Positions 22,568 through 35,641 of a stretch of 64,000 nucleotides of DNA are shown in pieces (position 1 is the first letter of the stretch; every line of letters begins with the position of its first letter). The stretch is from Isoetes taiwanensis (taxonomy: Eukaryota; Streptophyta; Lycopodiopsida; Isoetales; Isoetaceae): positions 13,998,386 through 14,062,385 of the forward strand of contig JAJEKV010000003.1 in the NCBI GenBank assembly GCA_021234155.1, read 5' to 3'. The notes beneath the pieces were generated by a model. The model was not told the origin of the DNA, searched no databases, and saw only the letters and a list, made by a program, of their open reading frames with translations. Position numbers and translations under genes: made by a program.

Positions 22568-24482
22568 ATCAGGCCCTGCAATACTAACCTTTAACCTCAT
22601 TAATACTTGCAAAGTATCTCAGAGTAGTTTCCGTTCAGCATGGGATAATCCAAGTTGGGCGTGCTTTGCTTGACATCTTCCATCATTTTCGGAACAGAGA
22701 AAAACTGCCCGGTAAACACATCTAGTGAAGAATCTTTTGCATGGCTGATAATAATGAGAACTTTGTAGGTTTAAACGAAGGGAACCATAATTGGAATCAT
22801 ACGTCAAGAGAAATGCAAAGAGACTTGAATATCCATCAAACAAAAATAAGCTACGGCAGGGAACTTCTGCAAGGTATACTGAGGGATTTTTCTAACTCGA
22901 TATTGGAAATTAGATGTATCAATTAAGTTGATGTGTGGCATAACTTGCTAGTCTCTACGTTGGTAACCAGCATCAAAGGGAACCAATACAACAATTTTTG
23001 CAAACTGAACTTTTCATCTAGTTGTTCCCACTTGTCATGTATAGGGGTCTAAAAACATTTGAGCCTCCGAAACTCCAAACTATTGCCTTGGACTTTGACA
23101 AGTCTTTTCTTGCCCTGATCTTGCGTTCTTGCCCTTGCCCTGATCTTGCTGCTTAAGCAGCATGCTTTGTCCACTCAATAAAGTACAAGATTCAAGCATG
23201 TCAAGGTTTGCATTTTCAAAATGATTGCAAATAATATTTGTATTGGAATTAGCTTTTGGGCGAATCTCAATCATGAATGGATGCTTCTTAGACACCTTAA
23301 TAAGTTGTAGACCGACTGCTCTTGTCACTCTATACGATCCTATTAACATATTCTGCCATCATGCCTTCTACTTCCATCTTTTCTGGAACAGCAATAGCAA
23401 TACTTCATGGGCTGCAAAAGCAGAGTGCCGTATCCTAGAACTGCGAAGAACATATCGTAAATATTTCAGTTAAAGCTCGAAATATTATGTAGGACTTCAA
23501 GTACTTTAAATGCCAGACATATAGCACTTCGGGTATTCCTTAACAAAGAAGTGCACAACATGGGTAACTTTTTAGATATCTAAAAATCTTATCACACTTG
23601 CTACATGTGACATTTGAAAAGCGCAAAAATCTAGGGAAATCCTGCAAGTACCCATCTTATCAACTCCTCAAAAAATTGCTCAAACTTATGTTCTGTAACT
23701 TCTTTGTCATTCGCATATTTTGAGATTGAGACATGGATTATTTCTCTCCAGATTTCACATCCTTATGATTCCAGGATTGTAGTTATGGAGTAATACCAAA
23801 GACTATTGACAACTTGCAAGGCAAATGAATCTATATAAAATTTGCACTAAACAGACATCACGGAGGCAGAGGTAGAAATGCTGAATCTAGAAAACTCTTG
23901 CAAGAAAGAGGAAGATACTACAGGATGGCTTGGAGTACATGTAATAGTTCTAAAAACCTATGTTTTGTGCAATAGAACAGCCCAAATCTCAGTAATAATG
24001 TAAAACAAGAAGTAGGTCATTAGATGCATATCTGCATCCATATTTCTCTAAAATCTGGAGCCGCGGTCAGGGAGGTGCGTTTCGTTCCCCTTCCATTTCT
24101 TTAATTTAAAGAGAAAAAAACATTTCGAAAACACCGAAGGCGGAAAAAATGAAGGCCGAAACAAGAATGCCTTCAGGGAAGACGCTATTACCTCTTACTC
24201 TTGCCAAAAAAAGGAAAAGAAAGCCAAATGGTTCCTGCATTACAACAATGTATCTTATAGCCATTACCTGCACCATTGCCAGAATGAAAGCATTATCATT
24301 AACTGCATCCTTGGTCGTGCGCTAGTCTGGAAGTTCCACTGCATGCAAATACTAAAAGGCCGAGTATGATCGAAGAGAGCATAGTCAACAGGGGAATTTT
24401 CGTACGATTAAGCCAGGGATTTTGTATTTTTCTAAGCCGTTGATGCATAAATGTATAGATCTGACAGTCAAAGAGGAATTAA
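22568..24482. other. No gene established
   Basis: The minus strand at 23349-23080 gives a run (TRAVGLQLIKVSKKHPFMIE) that could be a decayed membrane-protein exon, but I cannot support a family. No repeat structure was seen elsewhere. Confidence 0.25.
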
Positions 24483-24899
24483 GGCCCTTTTTCCACCGCA
24501 GTCTTATTTTATGGCTGTCACATAATTATAAGACACCCTTTTGGGCTCCATGTCATACTTAAGACATGTCTTAAAAAAACCAGTTTTCCATTACATTATT
24601 ATAAGACACGTCTTATTGAAATAAGACGTGTACACTTTTCCACTACACAAAAAGATTGATAGAAGAAGATAACAAAACCATTGAATAGTATCATTGATAG
24701 CAAAAGCAATTGGTTAACAATAGCAAAACCATTGATAGCAAAAAGATAGCAAAACCATTGATAACAAAACCAATTGATTAACAATAGCACAATAGTAGGC
24801 AAATCTGAATAGTAGAACAGTGGGAAAATCTGCTGACAGTGGTAAAATAGTACAGTGGGCAGAATAGTAAGGTTTAACAAGATTTTCCACAGATCTTCC

Positions 24900-25066
24900 A
24901 CAGATTTAACAAGAGGTCGGATTTTCAACAGATAGTAGAAAGAAGAGGTCGGATTAACCACAGATAGTAGAAACAAGAGGTCGGATTAACAAGCAGGATT
25001 AATAACAATCCGAAACAAGAGGTCGGATTAACAAGCAGGCAATAAAGAGGTCGGATTCACAGATGG
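24900..25066. repeat. Short direct repeats containing gaggtcggatt
   Basis: Five near-copies of aagaggtcggatt, several with aacaagcagg or cacagatagtag attached, lie next to the captured ARM fragment inside the Harbinger-like element. A related gttcggatt series lies on the other side. Confidence 0.7.
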
Positions 25067-25067
25067 G

Positions 25068-25295
25068 TTCTATAGCCCCTGCCATAACGATTTGGCCCTT
25101 ATTATTGTCGTTAATGGAAAGGTTTAGAATCGCAGTCACTGCAAGCTCCTGTGTCCTTGAATCCTCCACAGAAAGCAGGCCAACCAAAGGAGGAATGGCC
25201 CCTGCCTCGGCAATACAAGCCCTATTTTCAATGCTTCTTTTTGCCAACATACGGATAGCAGCAGCTGCTTCCCTCTGAACTTCCAGCGGATTCAA
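25068..25295 (-). pseudogene. ARM-repeat fragment of a plant U-box E3 ligase (PUB-like)
   Basis: The minus-strand frame 25295-24999 starts with [20 protein letters not shown] and goes on through [32 protein letters not shown] and [15 protein letters not shown]. This is about two ARM repeats of the PUB10-15/SPL11 type of U-box protein. After GAIEPI (about 25068) the match ends and vector-like sequence of the transposon follows. U-box and other ARM repeats are missing. Intact family members ubiquitinate target proteins; this piece is too short to do so. The frame has no stop, so the capture may be fairly recent or the piece may be translated. Confidence 0.8.
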
Positions 25296-25741
25296 AACAG
25301 ATTCCAGAGCTTAACAGAGTTCGGATTCCAGAGCTCAACAGAGTTCAGATTTTCAGAGTTTTCAGAGTTCGGATTTTTCATAGACCCACAAACTCGCTAC
25401 AAATACCTTACCTTCTACAAACTTGATCTGCAACACCAATTTGTTTCCCGATCCAAGCTTCAATCCGGCCTCTTCTGCTTCTCTGCTTTATTTCTGTCAA
25501 ACTTTTCTTTACGACACCCGAATCATGCGGCAGAGAAGCTCGCCGATTGGATGGAAGAGCACACCTTATTTTGTGGCGGGGGATTTCCCCCGGAGTAAAA
25601 TGAGACTCTGAAGTTGTACGGACGTCATTTAAGACATGTCTTAAAAACTTCTGTGGAAAAACAATAGTGTCGTATTTTCTTATGTGGCCCAATCACGGCA
25701 ACCGAATTATAAGACAGCTATGCCATGGAAAAAGGGCCTAA

Positions 25742-27385
25742 GCTGCCTGTAATGAAATGTGGATGGGCTAAAAATTTAAGAAATGTTGTATAGGGGTAGG
25801 CAACCTACTAAAACTAGCAGTAGGACAGGCTTGTGACAAAGGGTAGGATAGGGATAACAAAGAACTAGCTGAAAGCACTTTTACTTGTTTCGGATAGGAA
25901 TGATTCTTTTCTTTATAGGAATATTCTTTTCTTTTTGGAAAAAAAGGTTGAAATATGAAGGCAACATTCGAACTACTTTCCTGCACCCCCCTCATTAAAA
26001 GTTTCTTCCTTCCTTCCTTCATCAACCGCACTTTTGTGAGACACTCTTAGCATGATAGTTAACAAACTTCTCAAATAAACTCTGAGCTGCAAGCACCCTG
26101 GGGGTTGTCCTCACCTTTCCCCAATTACCATGCCAACCTATTGAGCCTCCCTCTTTTAGTTCTGCCTAAATCTCCACCATATAGAAACTAATATACCTAG
26201 TATGGTTGTCACTGCACTGCTGTATAAAGTTTTTTAAAAATATTGTGCAACAAGTGATAGAACATATGAACTTGCATGCGAGAGATAGGATTTTTTGAAC
26301 CTTACTATTGGTGGAAGGTAATTACAAAAGTACACACATTAGAGAAAAGGAATGGAAGAATCACAAAATACACACATTAGAGAAAAGGAATGGAAGAGTC
26401 ATTTAACGCCTAGAGAATCCAAATGGAAGATACATGCAAGAGGATGAACAAGTAACTATGTGCGTTAAAACCGTAGAAGATTATTCCTATACAAAACCTA
26501 TAGCTCAAAAGACAAGGACTTGCAATAGCACCATACATATAAGTGCTGCATTTTACTTATGCAGTTACAGCAAAGGAATGGATGCCCGAAATGGTGTCCA
26601 ATATACAAAAACTGAAGCATTTAAATCAAATATGAAGCAAACTGTCGTCATTGAAGTTACGGTTTTTGTGCAATTGACATCAAGATTTTGTTCCTATCTG
26701 TAAGTGTAATTATTATAGGGCAACTAATGGTTCGTTATACAATTTCCAAGAGATGTTTTTGTTATAGAAGATTTTGACAAACTCTTGTGCATTTCCTTTT
26801 GCTAGGCAATAAGTATTCTCCCGAGAACAATTACATGCTGACATTGTCATTTAAAACAAATGGTTCGTTTAAGTATACAAAGAATTAAAAAGAGAAATGA
26901 ATTGAATTCGATTTTATCGCCCACAAAGACCAAATAACCGAGGGACCTAAATCCTGGGTCTTCAAAAGGCATAAAGAAATGAACCCCTGCCTTCACTCTA
27001 TGCAGGAGTTGTAATTTATTGCATGCATGTAACGACCTTTCATATCTATCATGATATGTTCTATGCTTGACTTGAGAGCAGGATCCACATGGGTTGTATG
27101 ATGCATATTGCAAGTAATCATGGTGTGAGAACATGACTGATTAGACTAATATGTAAATAATGTTATGTTAAAAGGGAACGAAATTAGAATGTAAGTAGGA
27201 TAAAAAGAAAGAATAATGATACAATGGATCGCCAAATGAGAATAAATGCAAGCTTAAAGATAAGGATGATAATGCATGGATGATCCTAACAATGGAGACG
27301 TGGTTGGATTTGGCCATGCATGGTCTTTGGTGGGGCATTTGATTTATAGCTAGTCGACTTTAGGGTTTTTTTGTTCTATTCTATT
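25742..27385. other. No gene recognised
   Basis: AT-rich. A 36-bp unit (cacacattagagaaaaggaa) is doubled at about 26333-26400. An 89-codon frame at 26434-26703 lacks known motifs. Confidence 0.3.
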
Positions 27386-27401
27386 CTATGTGGTTCTGTT
27401 G

Positions 27402-27523
27402 TCATGAGATTATCTAATGATAGAACTAGATGGAAAAGGGCAAAATTTTAGAAGATAATATGTCATAAGATTATCTAATGATAGAACTAGATGGAAAAGG
27501 GCAAAACTTTAGAAGATAATATG
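27402..27523. repeat. Tandem duplication of about 61 bp
   Basis: Two adjacent copies of the segment starting agattatctaatgatagaac and ending gaagataatatg differ at only one or two positions. Confidence 0.85.
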
Positions 27524-28344
27524 TAGAACTAATTTTAAGATAGTTGTTGTTTAACCATTGTTACAAAGTCTATGCATAATATAACAATCTGGAAAAAAAT
27601 GTTTCTACAATTGAAGGAAAGGAAAAGAAACAAAATAAAGATATTTAATATCTTCACAAGACATTTTGACAAGGAATCATCCAAAAGTCTCGTAGCAATC
27701 TTCGACTTGTGAACGAGAACCCATTCAAGAAAAAATATTTAGATGCGCCATCATATTATTGTTGGAATTATTTTATGTACGATGCTTGAAAGCACGCGTA
27801 ATTCTAGACCTTGTGTCAGTTAGTTGGAATTGTATCTTAAGGCTTCATAAGACTTGTGGTTCTTGTATGACTCTTATCACTATAAAAACATATGCAAGCT
27901 CCATTCAATAAAAGGTGAAGATTGGGGTAAAATATTAACATCCAGTTTACCAAGGTTGTGAGCACATGCAGACTACAGATTGTGCACAAGAAACATCTCA
28001 GTGATCTACATGTGTTTCCATTTTTATTTGATTAATAATACTTCTGTATTAGGATATAGATCATGCATTTTTATAAAGATACCAAATTAAAGAAGAGCAT
28101 ACAGATGATGGGCAAAAGGAAGATGATGATCATATATCTTGCCTCCATTGTAGCTTTGAGATTCTAAACCCATTGCTAAAACCATAGTACATTATATATT
28201 CTTAAAAAAGAAATCTTAACACGGACGGCTATAGGACTATGAAGGTGTCTTATAGACTATCAAAGACTTGAATACTACAATTTTCAACATGCATGGTCTC
28301 TTAATACATCCAAAGCTGCTTTAGAGACCTTGTATAAATGCTGG

Positions 28345-28660
28345 ATTTTTTGCCCTCTGAAATAAGATAAATTAAAGTGCTTTCTATCTTTTGCTAGTCT
28401 TCACTCCAACTCGTTTTGAGCTTGGTGCATGTGTAGAAGAAATTAAGATTATAAGGAATATATGGTTGATGGTGTGAGACGCCGTGAGTTGACCTCTGAA
28501 ATAAGTTGCCATGTGTTGCCCTCTGAAATAAGATGACTTAAAGTTCTTCCTATCATTTGCCAGTCTACACCTCAACTCATTTGAAGTTTGGTGCACTTGT
28601 AGAAGAAATTAAGATTATAAGGATTATATGGTTGATGGTAGACTCCATGAGTTGACAATG
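28345..28660. repeat. Tandem duplication of about 165 bp
   Basis: The segment tgccctctgaaataagat... to ...ttgatggt occurs twice in direct orientation (from about 28350 and about 28518), diverged by roughly a tenth. A short extra piece, ctctgaaataag, lies between them. Confidence 0.7.
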
Positions 28661-30090
28661 AGAAAATTTGTCTCTACCATTTGTGGTCATAATGACTGAA
28701 TGATGCTTATTTGTTTGGCGCAACTATTTGGAATAATGATATTAAAGTTCAGATTTACATGCTGAAGTTTTATCTGTCTACATAAAATCTTTGTTACTTA
28801 GCTTGGCATTTGAAACTTCGCATGCAGTTACTTATGAAAATGGTGTCTGACGGGAAGATGATGTTCTACTACTAATCAATTTGTATAGGTGGCTCAGTTG
28901 TCATCCAAATTAGCTAATCTAAGGCTAGTAAGCTTTATAACTAAACTTTTTTGTCTTTTGTGTAGCGACCTGCATTTAATTTTCTAGCCATTCTGAAGGC
29001 ACATGGTGCTCGCACATATGCATCCCTGCTACTTACAATATATTTGTAGTTTGTAAAAGATTCTTTTTCAAGTGTTAGAAGCTTCCTTGCTCAAGGTATG
29101 GCAACAAATATTTAACTGGCTTCTAGAGAAACTGCTTTTTATCTTATCCAATTTAGAAACTTTAGATGCATATAAATGTATAAAGGTAATGTCTTCCTAG
29201 TAATTCAATATGTTAAGGAGCAGCCAACCATTGGATAGCATAATGGCTACAATCTCATTTGGTAGATTGTAAGACCATTGAAAATGGATTTGAGTAGATG
29301 TGTTAGAATTATTATAAGCCTTATATGTTGACGCAGTGGCTATTGTTAGAAGTATCTAACAACATTAATGATCATGTACAGACTTTAAGAGCATTTGCAA
29401 ATCTGAATATGCTTACAGTGGATCTTACACGTGTATGAGGATCAATCTTGAAGGAAGACTAGAACCTCATGGCGGGATTTGGACATTGAAGCTAGATGTA
29501 TAGATGTATAAAGGAAAACCTGGAGGGAAGAATTCGAGAAGAATGCAACCAGTTGAGCTCATCTGTGTGCCGTGTGATTCTTGTCTTATTGAAGTCCTAT
29601 TTGCGACAATAGAGTTGATCTGCAGCTTGTATGACTATTTTGTTTAACAGGGATTTTCATTTAACCTTATTTTCTTCATAGTTTAATTTAGGTATATTCT
29701 TATTCAAATCAAAAGGAATATAGCCGAGTGGAATGCTGGGAACTGCTCTTTAATATTGTAAAGGTACTGATTATGGATATCTGCAACATTAGCAAGGTCA
29801 AATTAGATTTAATATTTTTAGGAATTAAATGACTGTTTTGTTTAAACAGGGATGTCTCATAATTTGACACTGTAAGTAATAGAGGTGGCATTGGCAAAGG
29901 TTGAACTGAGTGCATGGGAAAGATGCCCTAAGCAATGCTAGTGTTGTAGCCGTTGTCATTTGATCTCTTGGCCTTCGATGGAAACAGATGTAAATCCTGT
30001 ACGATTTTTTTTTAACAAGGTTTGTGTAGATCATGTTATATATTTGTCATGGTCATGCTACTTCATATAAACTAAGCTATTTCTTATAGA
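28661..30090. other. No gene recognised
   Basis: AT-rich non-coding sequence; the phrase tatagatgtataaagg occurs near 29170 and 29498. No domain is visible. Confidence 0.3.
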
Positions 30091-30099
30091 TCAATCACT

Positions 30100-32520
30100 A
30101 CAAGGGCTAATGGGGGTTTGTAACATTTAGATTAAATCCTGGGCTTTGAGGCATCGTAATGGGATCATTGGTCTTTTAAATAAAAAAAATCACAAAGACT
30201 TGATTGATTGTAAAGGGATATGGCAAGTTGGAGATTCGCCAGGGATCTGCCATTGAGCAATTAGATAAAGAACCAGAGAGATTTGCCTTTGAGTATATTG
30301 AAATACAATTTTTTCATTATCATGCAGTCTAATTCATTTCCCAACTCTTTTATTTTGACCTGGAATGTTTATGTTCTCCTTGCGGCCTATATGTTCTTGA
30401 TTTATATAAAATTCTCTCTTTTTTTCTTGTGTATAGGCAACAACATGATGTAAGCATGCAAGAAATAGTCTGTTATGCCTCTAAAGTCTGATCTTTTGCT
30501 ACTGCCATGCGATGGCAACTCCCTTATTTTTTCATGTTTCTAATGTGTTGCCTTTACTTCTAACTAAAGCAGTGGACTTGCAGTTGCTGACTACCTTCGC
30601 CAAGAATCCTAGCCCTGAAAATTGAACTTAGCAGTTGGTGTACACAAGACAGAGATAAGCATTCGAAATACATGCCATTACAATCAAATAACACCTTTTC
30701 AGAATTATTTTGAAACGAAAGTAACATCAGTTAGATTAACATAAGTTTCGTCTTCTGCTACTGACATGCAAACTATGGAACATGGTTTTTTTTAAATTTA
30801 GATTACATTCTGGGCATTGAGGCATCGTTAGTCTTCTAAATAATAAAAAAAAAAATTCACAAATGCCAATTGATTGCAATGGAATATGGCGAGTTGGACA
30901 TTTGTCATGGATCTGCCTTTGAGCATTTGGACGAAGAACCATAGAGATTTGCCTTTGCGGCATATCAAAGAACAAATTGTTGAATTGTGATGCAGTCTGG
31001 TTCATTTCCAAACTCTTTTATTTTGATTTTGGTTGCTTATGTCCTCCTTGTAGCCTTTACTCTTGATTTATATATAGTCCCCTCCCCTGGATCTTCTACT
31101 GCTTTGTCTCTTAAGTTTGGTCTTCTTCTACTGACATGCAATGGCAACTCCCTTATATTTTCTTGTTTTCTATTGTGCTTCCCTTACTTCTAACTAAAAC
31201 ATTAGGTTTACAGGTGCTGACTGCCCTTCACCAAGGATCCTATCCTTATAAAACTGAACTTAGTAGGTAGTGTATATAAGGCAGAGCGTTCGAGATACAT
31301 GCCATCACAATCAGATAGCATCTTTTTAGAATTATGTTGAAACAAAAGTAGCATCACTCAATACAAACAATGTTGATACATATAGAATTGTCTTAATTTA
31401 TACTAGTTTTTATCTCTGTTTAGCAAGACAAATCGTTCGCTAAATGTTGTGAGGCATGCCAAGAAACACTTGAGAATGATCGGTGAAAGCAACATCAATA
31501 ATTATCTATTTTAGAAAATGGGCCTTGCATTTTCATTTTTGTTTTATGCGAATGATATGAAACAATTAGTCAAACATTTTCTTTCGATGGCAGTCAGTTA
31601 AAAACTATAACTCGTATCCAAGATTTCAACAAGGTTGCTACAAAGTTGATGTTGGAAAGTGATAGGTATATGTTCACTATCTTGTGTTCCCGGGATTGGT
31701 AGAGCGGAAGTTTGCCATTTGGCGGGACTTCTTGGGTGTTGTAGATGGTCGGTTTGTACAGCAGTAGAGTTGCAGTTTTTCTGTGAGTGTGTTGTGGTGT
31801 CGAGGTATCGCTGTCTCTTTGGGGCAGTTCTCCTTCCTCCTCACTTACCTTGTAACATTACCATTATTTTAATATATTGACGACACAGTTCTTCAAAAAA
31901 AAAAATTTATCTTGTGCATGTTGAGAAAAGAAAATTTTCTCTCTTTTGCGGCTCTTAGCCCAGTAATTCTGGAAAGAAGAGTTCTAACATCACAATATCT
32001 ATCTTGCACTTGTTCCTTACGAGTGGAGACATCATAATATGATATGATATGCTTGTCACAATAGAGTGGCATGGCTATTTTACTTTGCTTATGTGCTTTT
32101 ATTTTTTTGAAAGGTGATTGCAAAAAATTGTACCTTCTAAAACCTATATGGATAAACCACTATGTAATCTTATTGAACTAATACATGTCTTCATGGACTT
32201 GATTATCAGGTTAACATCTCACAAACTTATCTTTCTCTGGAAGCGCTTGACTTTGATTTTTATTAGCAAACTGAATGTTGTTTAAATTCAAAATGCGTTG
32301 GCTTATAGGTATGTTGTAAGATATTGTGGATGCTCAGAGTGGATCAGTTATTTTACTCCATGTTTTGATCCAACATGTGAACAATGGGAGGGAATTTGCC
32401 AATTGATCCAAGCCAAAGGACCTTCTTGGCTTTGCATATCAGGTGTCAAAGTTTTTTTTATCTGTTGATTACATTCGATATTCAAATTGACATATTTTCT
32501 GCAAGGTTTTGCAAGTGGTA
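30100..32520. repeat. Repeat modules (copy A of a segmental duplication)
   Basis: A module of about 550-690 bp occurs twice here (from about 30110 and 30790). Shared phrases are gaggcatcgt, ggatctgcc and gcagtctgattcatttcc-like. The segment 30690-32515 recurs at 49720-51283 in the same orientation. An open frame in each copy (32123-31893 and 50901-50602, minus strand) encodes nearly the same peptide but has no known domain. Copy A ends exactly where the LTR-like sequence starts at 32523. Confidence 0.7.
31687..31907 (+). mobile_element. 5'-truncated L1 insertion, 221 bp, with target duplication
   Basis: Copy B of the surrounding repeat lacks this segment. Here the 9-bp TATCTTGTG occurs on both sides (31678-31686 and 31908-31916) but only once at 50.7 kb. 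The insert ends in an A-rich tail (about 31895-31905) preceded by gacgacacagttcttc, which resembles the 3' end of the L1 at 3.0 kb. The 73-codon frame spanning it is not a gene. Confidence 0.88.
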
Positions 32521-32522
32521 GT

Positions 32523-34960
32523 TGTTGCCATGCTATGGTAGCATGCAAGAGCAAGACACATTCTGATATTCTCATGCTCACACTTTGATTTGAACACAGA
32601 TGTGTAAGCATAAATCATTGAAGGGAAATGCATCCTTGCACATTGTGAGGCGGAGACTTGAAGGCCAGGGTGAGGACATTCAATAAAGATCACACAAAAG
32701 CTAAGGAAGTCGATTCAAGCAACACAATTTCGAAGATTTGAAGACCCCTTGAAGTGTTCTTGGTATGTGATATTTCCGTTTGAGTTCTTGGCATAACTAC
32801 ATTCCATGATCTCCATCTCAAGCCTTCCATATCCTTTGCCATGAAAACATGCCCATGAGACCCCAAGTTCCATGCCTAGCTTTCATTTCCTAAGGCAAAT
32901 TGGCCTAGAAGATTTTTTCCAGTCAAAACTTCTCTTTCACATGTCATTCACATCAGGCACACTTACCATACCATCACCATCTCATTAAAGCACAAATTTC
33001 CACTTGATTTGGTCATACTCATGGTCAAAGATCAAAATTCTCTCTGTAGAAGTCAAATGGTGAGAGAAAGTGCAAAATTCCTAAAGGAAGCAATTAAAAG
33101 TCAAAATTTGCCTAGAGAATGCAAATTTTATGTATTGGTATTGAAATTGACCTATGACATCATTCAAAAATGGCCAAGTCATCATATATGTCATCTTCAT
33201 TGCCATGTCACATCATACACGTGTCACCCCATTGAAATTCTATCCTTTGCAAAGAATGCTTCAATTTGAGTGTCTTAAGTTCATAAGGGTGACATACCAT
33301 CTTGCCACATCATCATCAACAACTCCACATCATCGTCCACATGTCATGCACATCATCTCCACCTCATCTCATGTTTTGACTAGAAAAAGTATTCATAGCC
33401 AAGTTGTTTGACACCTCGTCACCCCTACGTGCCATGTCACCCGCATATTGCCAACTCATCTTGCCTACTTGCCACCTCACCATTTTCATACCCCTTTTTA
33501 AAGCCAAAAATGAAAAAACTAGTTTTGCAAAAAACATTACTATCATGGAGAGCATAAAAAAAGATTCCTTTTGCAAAAAAGAAATTCAAAAAATTCATTC
33601 ATTTGGGCCTTCAAATATGTCTTCTTGGGAAATGTGCCAGACCATGCTATGCAAATTTTTTTCCTATCTACACCCCCCCCCCCCCCCCCGCCCCCCCCGG
33701 TGGTATACCCGGGCGTGTGGGGCAGTGGAGGTACCGAGGCCCACGTGGATATAGCACGTATTTTATTAATAATATTGATTTTTTTCTGTATTTATACCTT
33801 GGTCCTCCTTTTCAAAATTGGCATGTGGGATATTTCGACCTTTCTTGCTAAGAACCCTAATCTTCAAAACTGCCAAGATCCAGCAAATCCACCTTGATCG
33901 ACCCCCAATCATTACCCTAAGAGCTCGGATTGGCCTGTAATACACCAAGAACCTATCAGATAAGCTAAAAAACAGAATTCCGGCACGGATTTGCCAAGAA
34001 TAGCACTAAGCAGGGGATTTTAAAAAGGGGAAAAGGGCTCTGAGTAAAATTCGAGGGCTTCGAGGCGAATAATGCAACAAGATCTTTGAAGAAAGACCGG
34101 TTATGAGAGTTCAAGCTTGGATCAGCCTTCCTATTGCTAGATTTTCATGAATTACTGACGATTTCTGAAGAATTACCTGACTGTATACCTTGTTTAATCT
34201 GTGCCCAAGACTTAGAGCTTGGGATCCTTATTTGCTTGCTGTGTGAATCTGAATTGAATGAAAATTCGATCCTTGTTGACAAATTTGTGAAAGTTTCCTG
34301 TAGACTTTGTGTCTGATATCATATCTGTACAACACTCATTCCTTGCATACTAGCACAAAATGAAAATAGCAGAGTTGTTGCACATAAGCATCTATAACAT
34401 AGGTTCATAATGGTTAAAGTGTCTGCATAATCAACTGGTAGAAATTTGAGCTTGCACTACTAGACCATTAATCTGTCCTGGGCACCCCATATTTACATCT
34501 TGCTCGAGTGATCTGTATCTTATCATTTGCATAAGCTCTATTAGCATTGATATTACTCAGAAAAACAAAAAAAGATACATTCGAACATCTAGCAATTCAA
34601 GATTTGCCTGCTGTTCATAGTCTGTGACTGACAGTCAAACCTAAAATCAAATTTTCCAAAAATTGGCATATCTTTCTGCAAAAAGCATTCTTAACCCTTG
34701 TATGCAGACATATTAAAAGGGGATTCAAGCATCAAATCCTAAAAAGGAACTGCCTTGATCGAGTTAGAAAATTTGAGTCTCTGCCAGGGACATTGACCAA
34801 AAATTGACCTGGTCAGAAATGCATTTTTTAGTGACCTGCTCTAATCAGAGTCTGTCTTACTTTATACCCAATATCCTTCAAGATCTTGAGCATCATTAAC
34901 ATCAGGAATCATGAGTAAACTCGCTCTAGTTTGCATCTGGCATCTATTCTTGCTAGGCAG
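32523..34960 (+). mobile_element. 5' LTR-like region of the old gypsy element (copy 2)
   Basis: It begins TGTTGCCATGCTATGG, as at 4819, and shares the cat/cac-rich segment, the TATTTATACCTTGG promoter-like box (33790-33803) and TTGAATGAAAATTC near 34253. A run of about 21 C residues interrupted by one G (from 33671) precedes the promoter box. The right part is cut at 34960 by the chromovirus. The leader and gag of the same element continue at 43594. The LTR right boundary and primer site are not resolved. Confidence 0.55.
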
Positions 34961-35434
34961 TGTAACAGTTCTTGGCTGCACCGGAGCCACAAGCCGCATC
35001 AATCACACCTTCCTCCGCTACCCTCGGAATCCCTGATTCCCCCACGGTGTTGAGAGCCTTCCTAAGGCTCTGATAGATGCAAGCAATCAAGAAAAGGGTT
35101 TCAGATCAGTCTACTGTGGCAAAACCGTGATCCAAGCCCCAAATCTTCAAGATCCTTTATAGGGCACCAAATGGGCAGTTTAATGGCTTATTGGAAAGCC
35201 AACAGGCCGAAATGGTGATTCGAATCACCTCCCAGCTCCCTAAGCCCTTCCAGGGCATGAATCGACTGCCCAAAGGGCAGATCCGTTGGCTGCCTGCGCT
35301 AAGGCCATGCCTCGAAGGCTTTTGGATGACCCATCCAATGGGTAGTTGCCACCTCATCACTTAAAAGGGGTTTTTGTTAGCATAGCTAATGTTTTATTTG
35401 TATTGCCCCTTCTTGCCCCATTATGTTTATAACA
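34961..35434 (-). repeat. Chromovirus 3' LTR (left copy)
   Basis: 474 bp, TGTAACAG...TATAACA on the plus strand. The purine tract lies at about 35435-35450. Confidence 0.95.
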
Positions 35435-35641
35435 TACCTCCCCCTTTTAAATCCTTGGTCCCCAAGGATTGTGGGTGTATGTGCATTAGAAACCCTTTCC
35501 CTGGGTCACTCCGTGGCCACGGTTTCTTCATCTAGTCCCTTCGGAAACCCGTTCCCAGGATCACCTTGTGACCATGGTTTCGTAGCTCATAGTTTTTGGA
35601 TGTCCCTACTTGTTATCCCTGATGCAAGTCCTCAAATTTTA

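Larger units (their letters stand above)
24483..25738. mobile_element. PIF/Harbinger-like non-autonomous element with captured gene fragment
   Basis: GGCCCTTTTTCCA at the left end is matched perfectly by its reverse complement at the right end (13 bp). Both ends are flanked by TAA (24480-24482 and 25739-25741), the 3-bp TWA target duplication typical of PIF/Harbinger. Subterminal TTAAGACATGTCTTAA palindromes occur near both ends. No transposase is encoded. The inside holds a U-box-type ARM-repeat fragment, flanked by short direct repeats of gaggtcggatt (24.91-25.06 kb) and gagttcggatt (25.32-25.38 kb). At 1256 bp it resembles a gene-carrying Pack-type element. Confidence 0.82.

Noticed and set aside
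23080-23349. Possible exon of a TRP-like plant membrane protein (minus strand)
   Set aside because: Only a vague resemblance over about 30 residues, no splice context and no companion exons.
25408-25692. 94-codon minus frame inside the Harbinger-like element as a transposase
   Set aside because: No DDE motif or Myb-like domain; it runs through the subterminal repeats.
33671-33710. Long C run with GC-rich flank as a possible G-quadruplex element
   Set aside because: A homopolymer of this kind may vary by sequencing or slippage; the neighbouring proline-rich frames are artefacts. Noted only as part of the LTR-like region.
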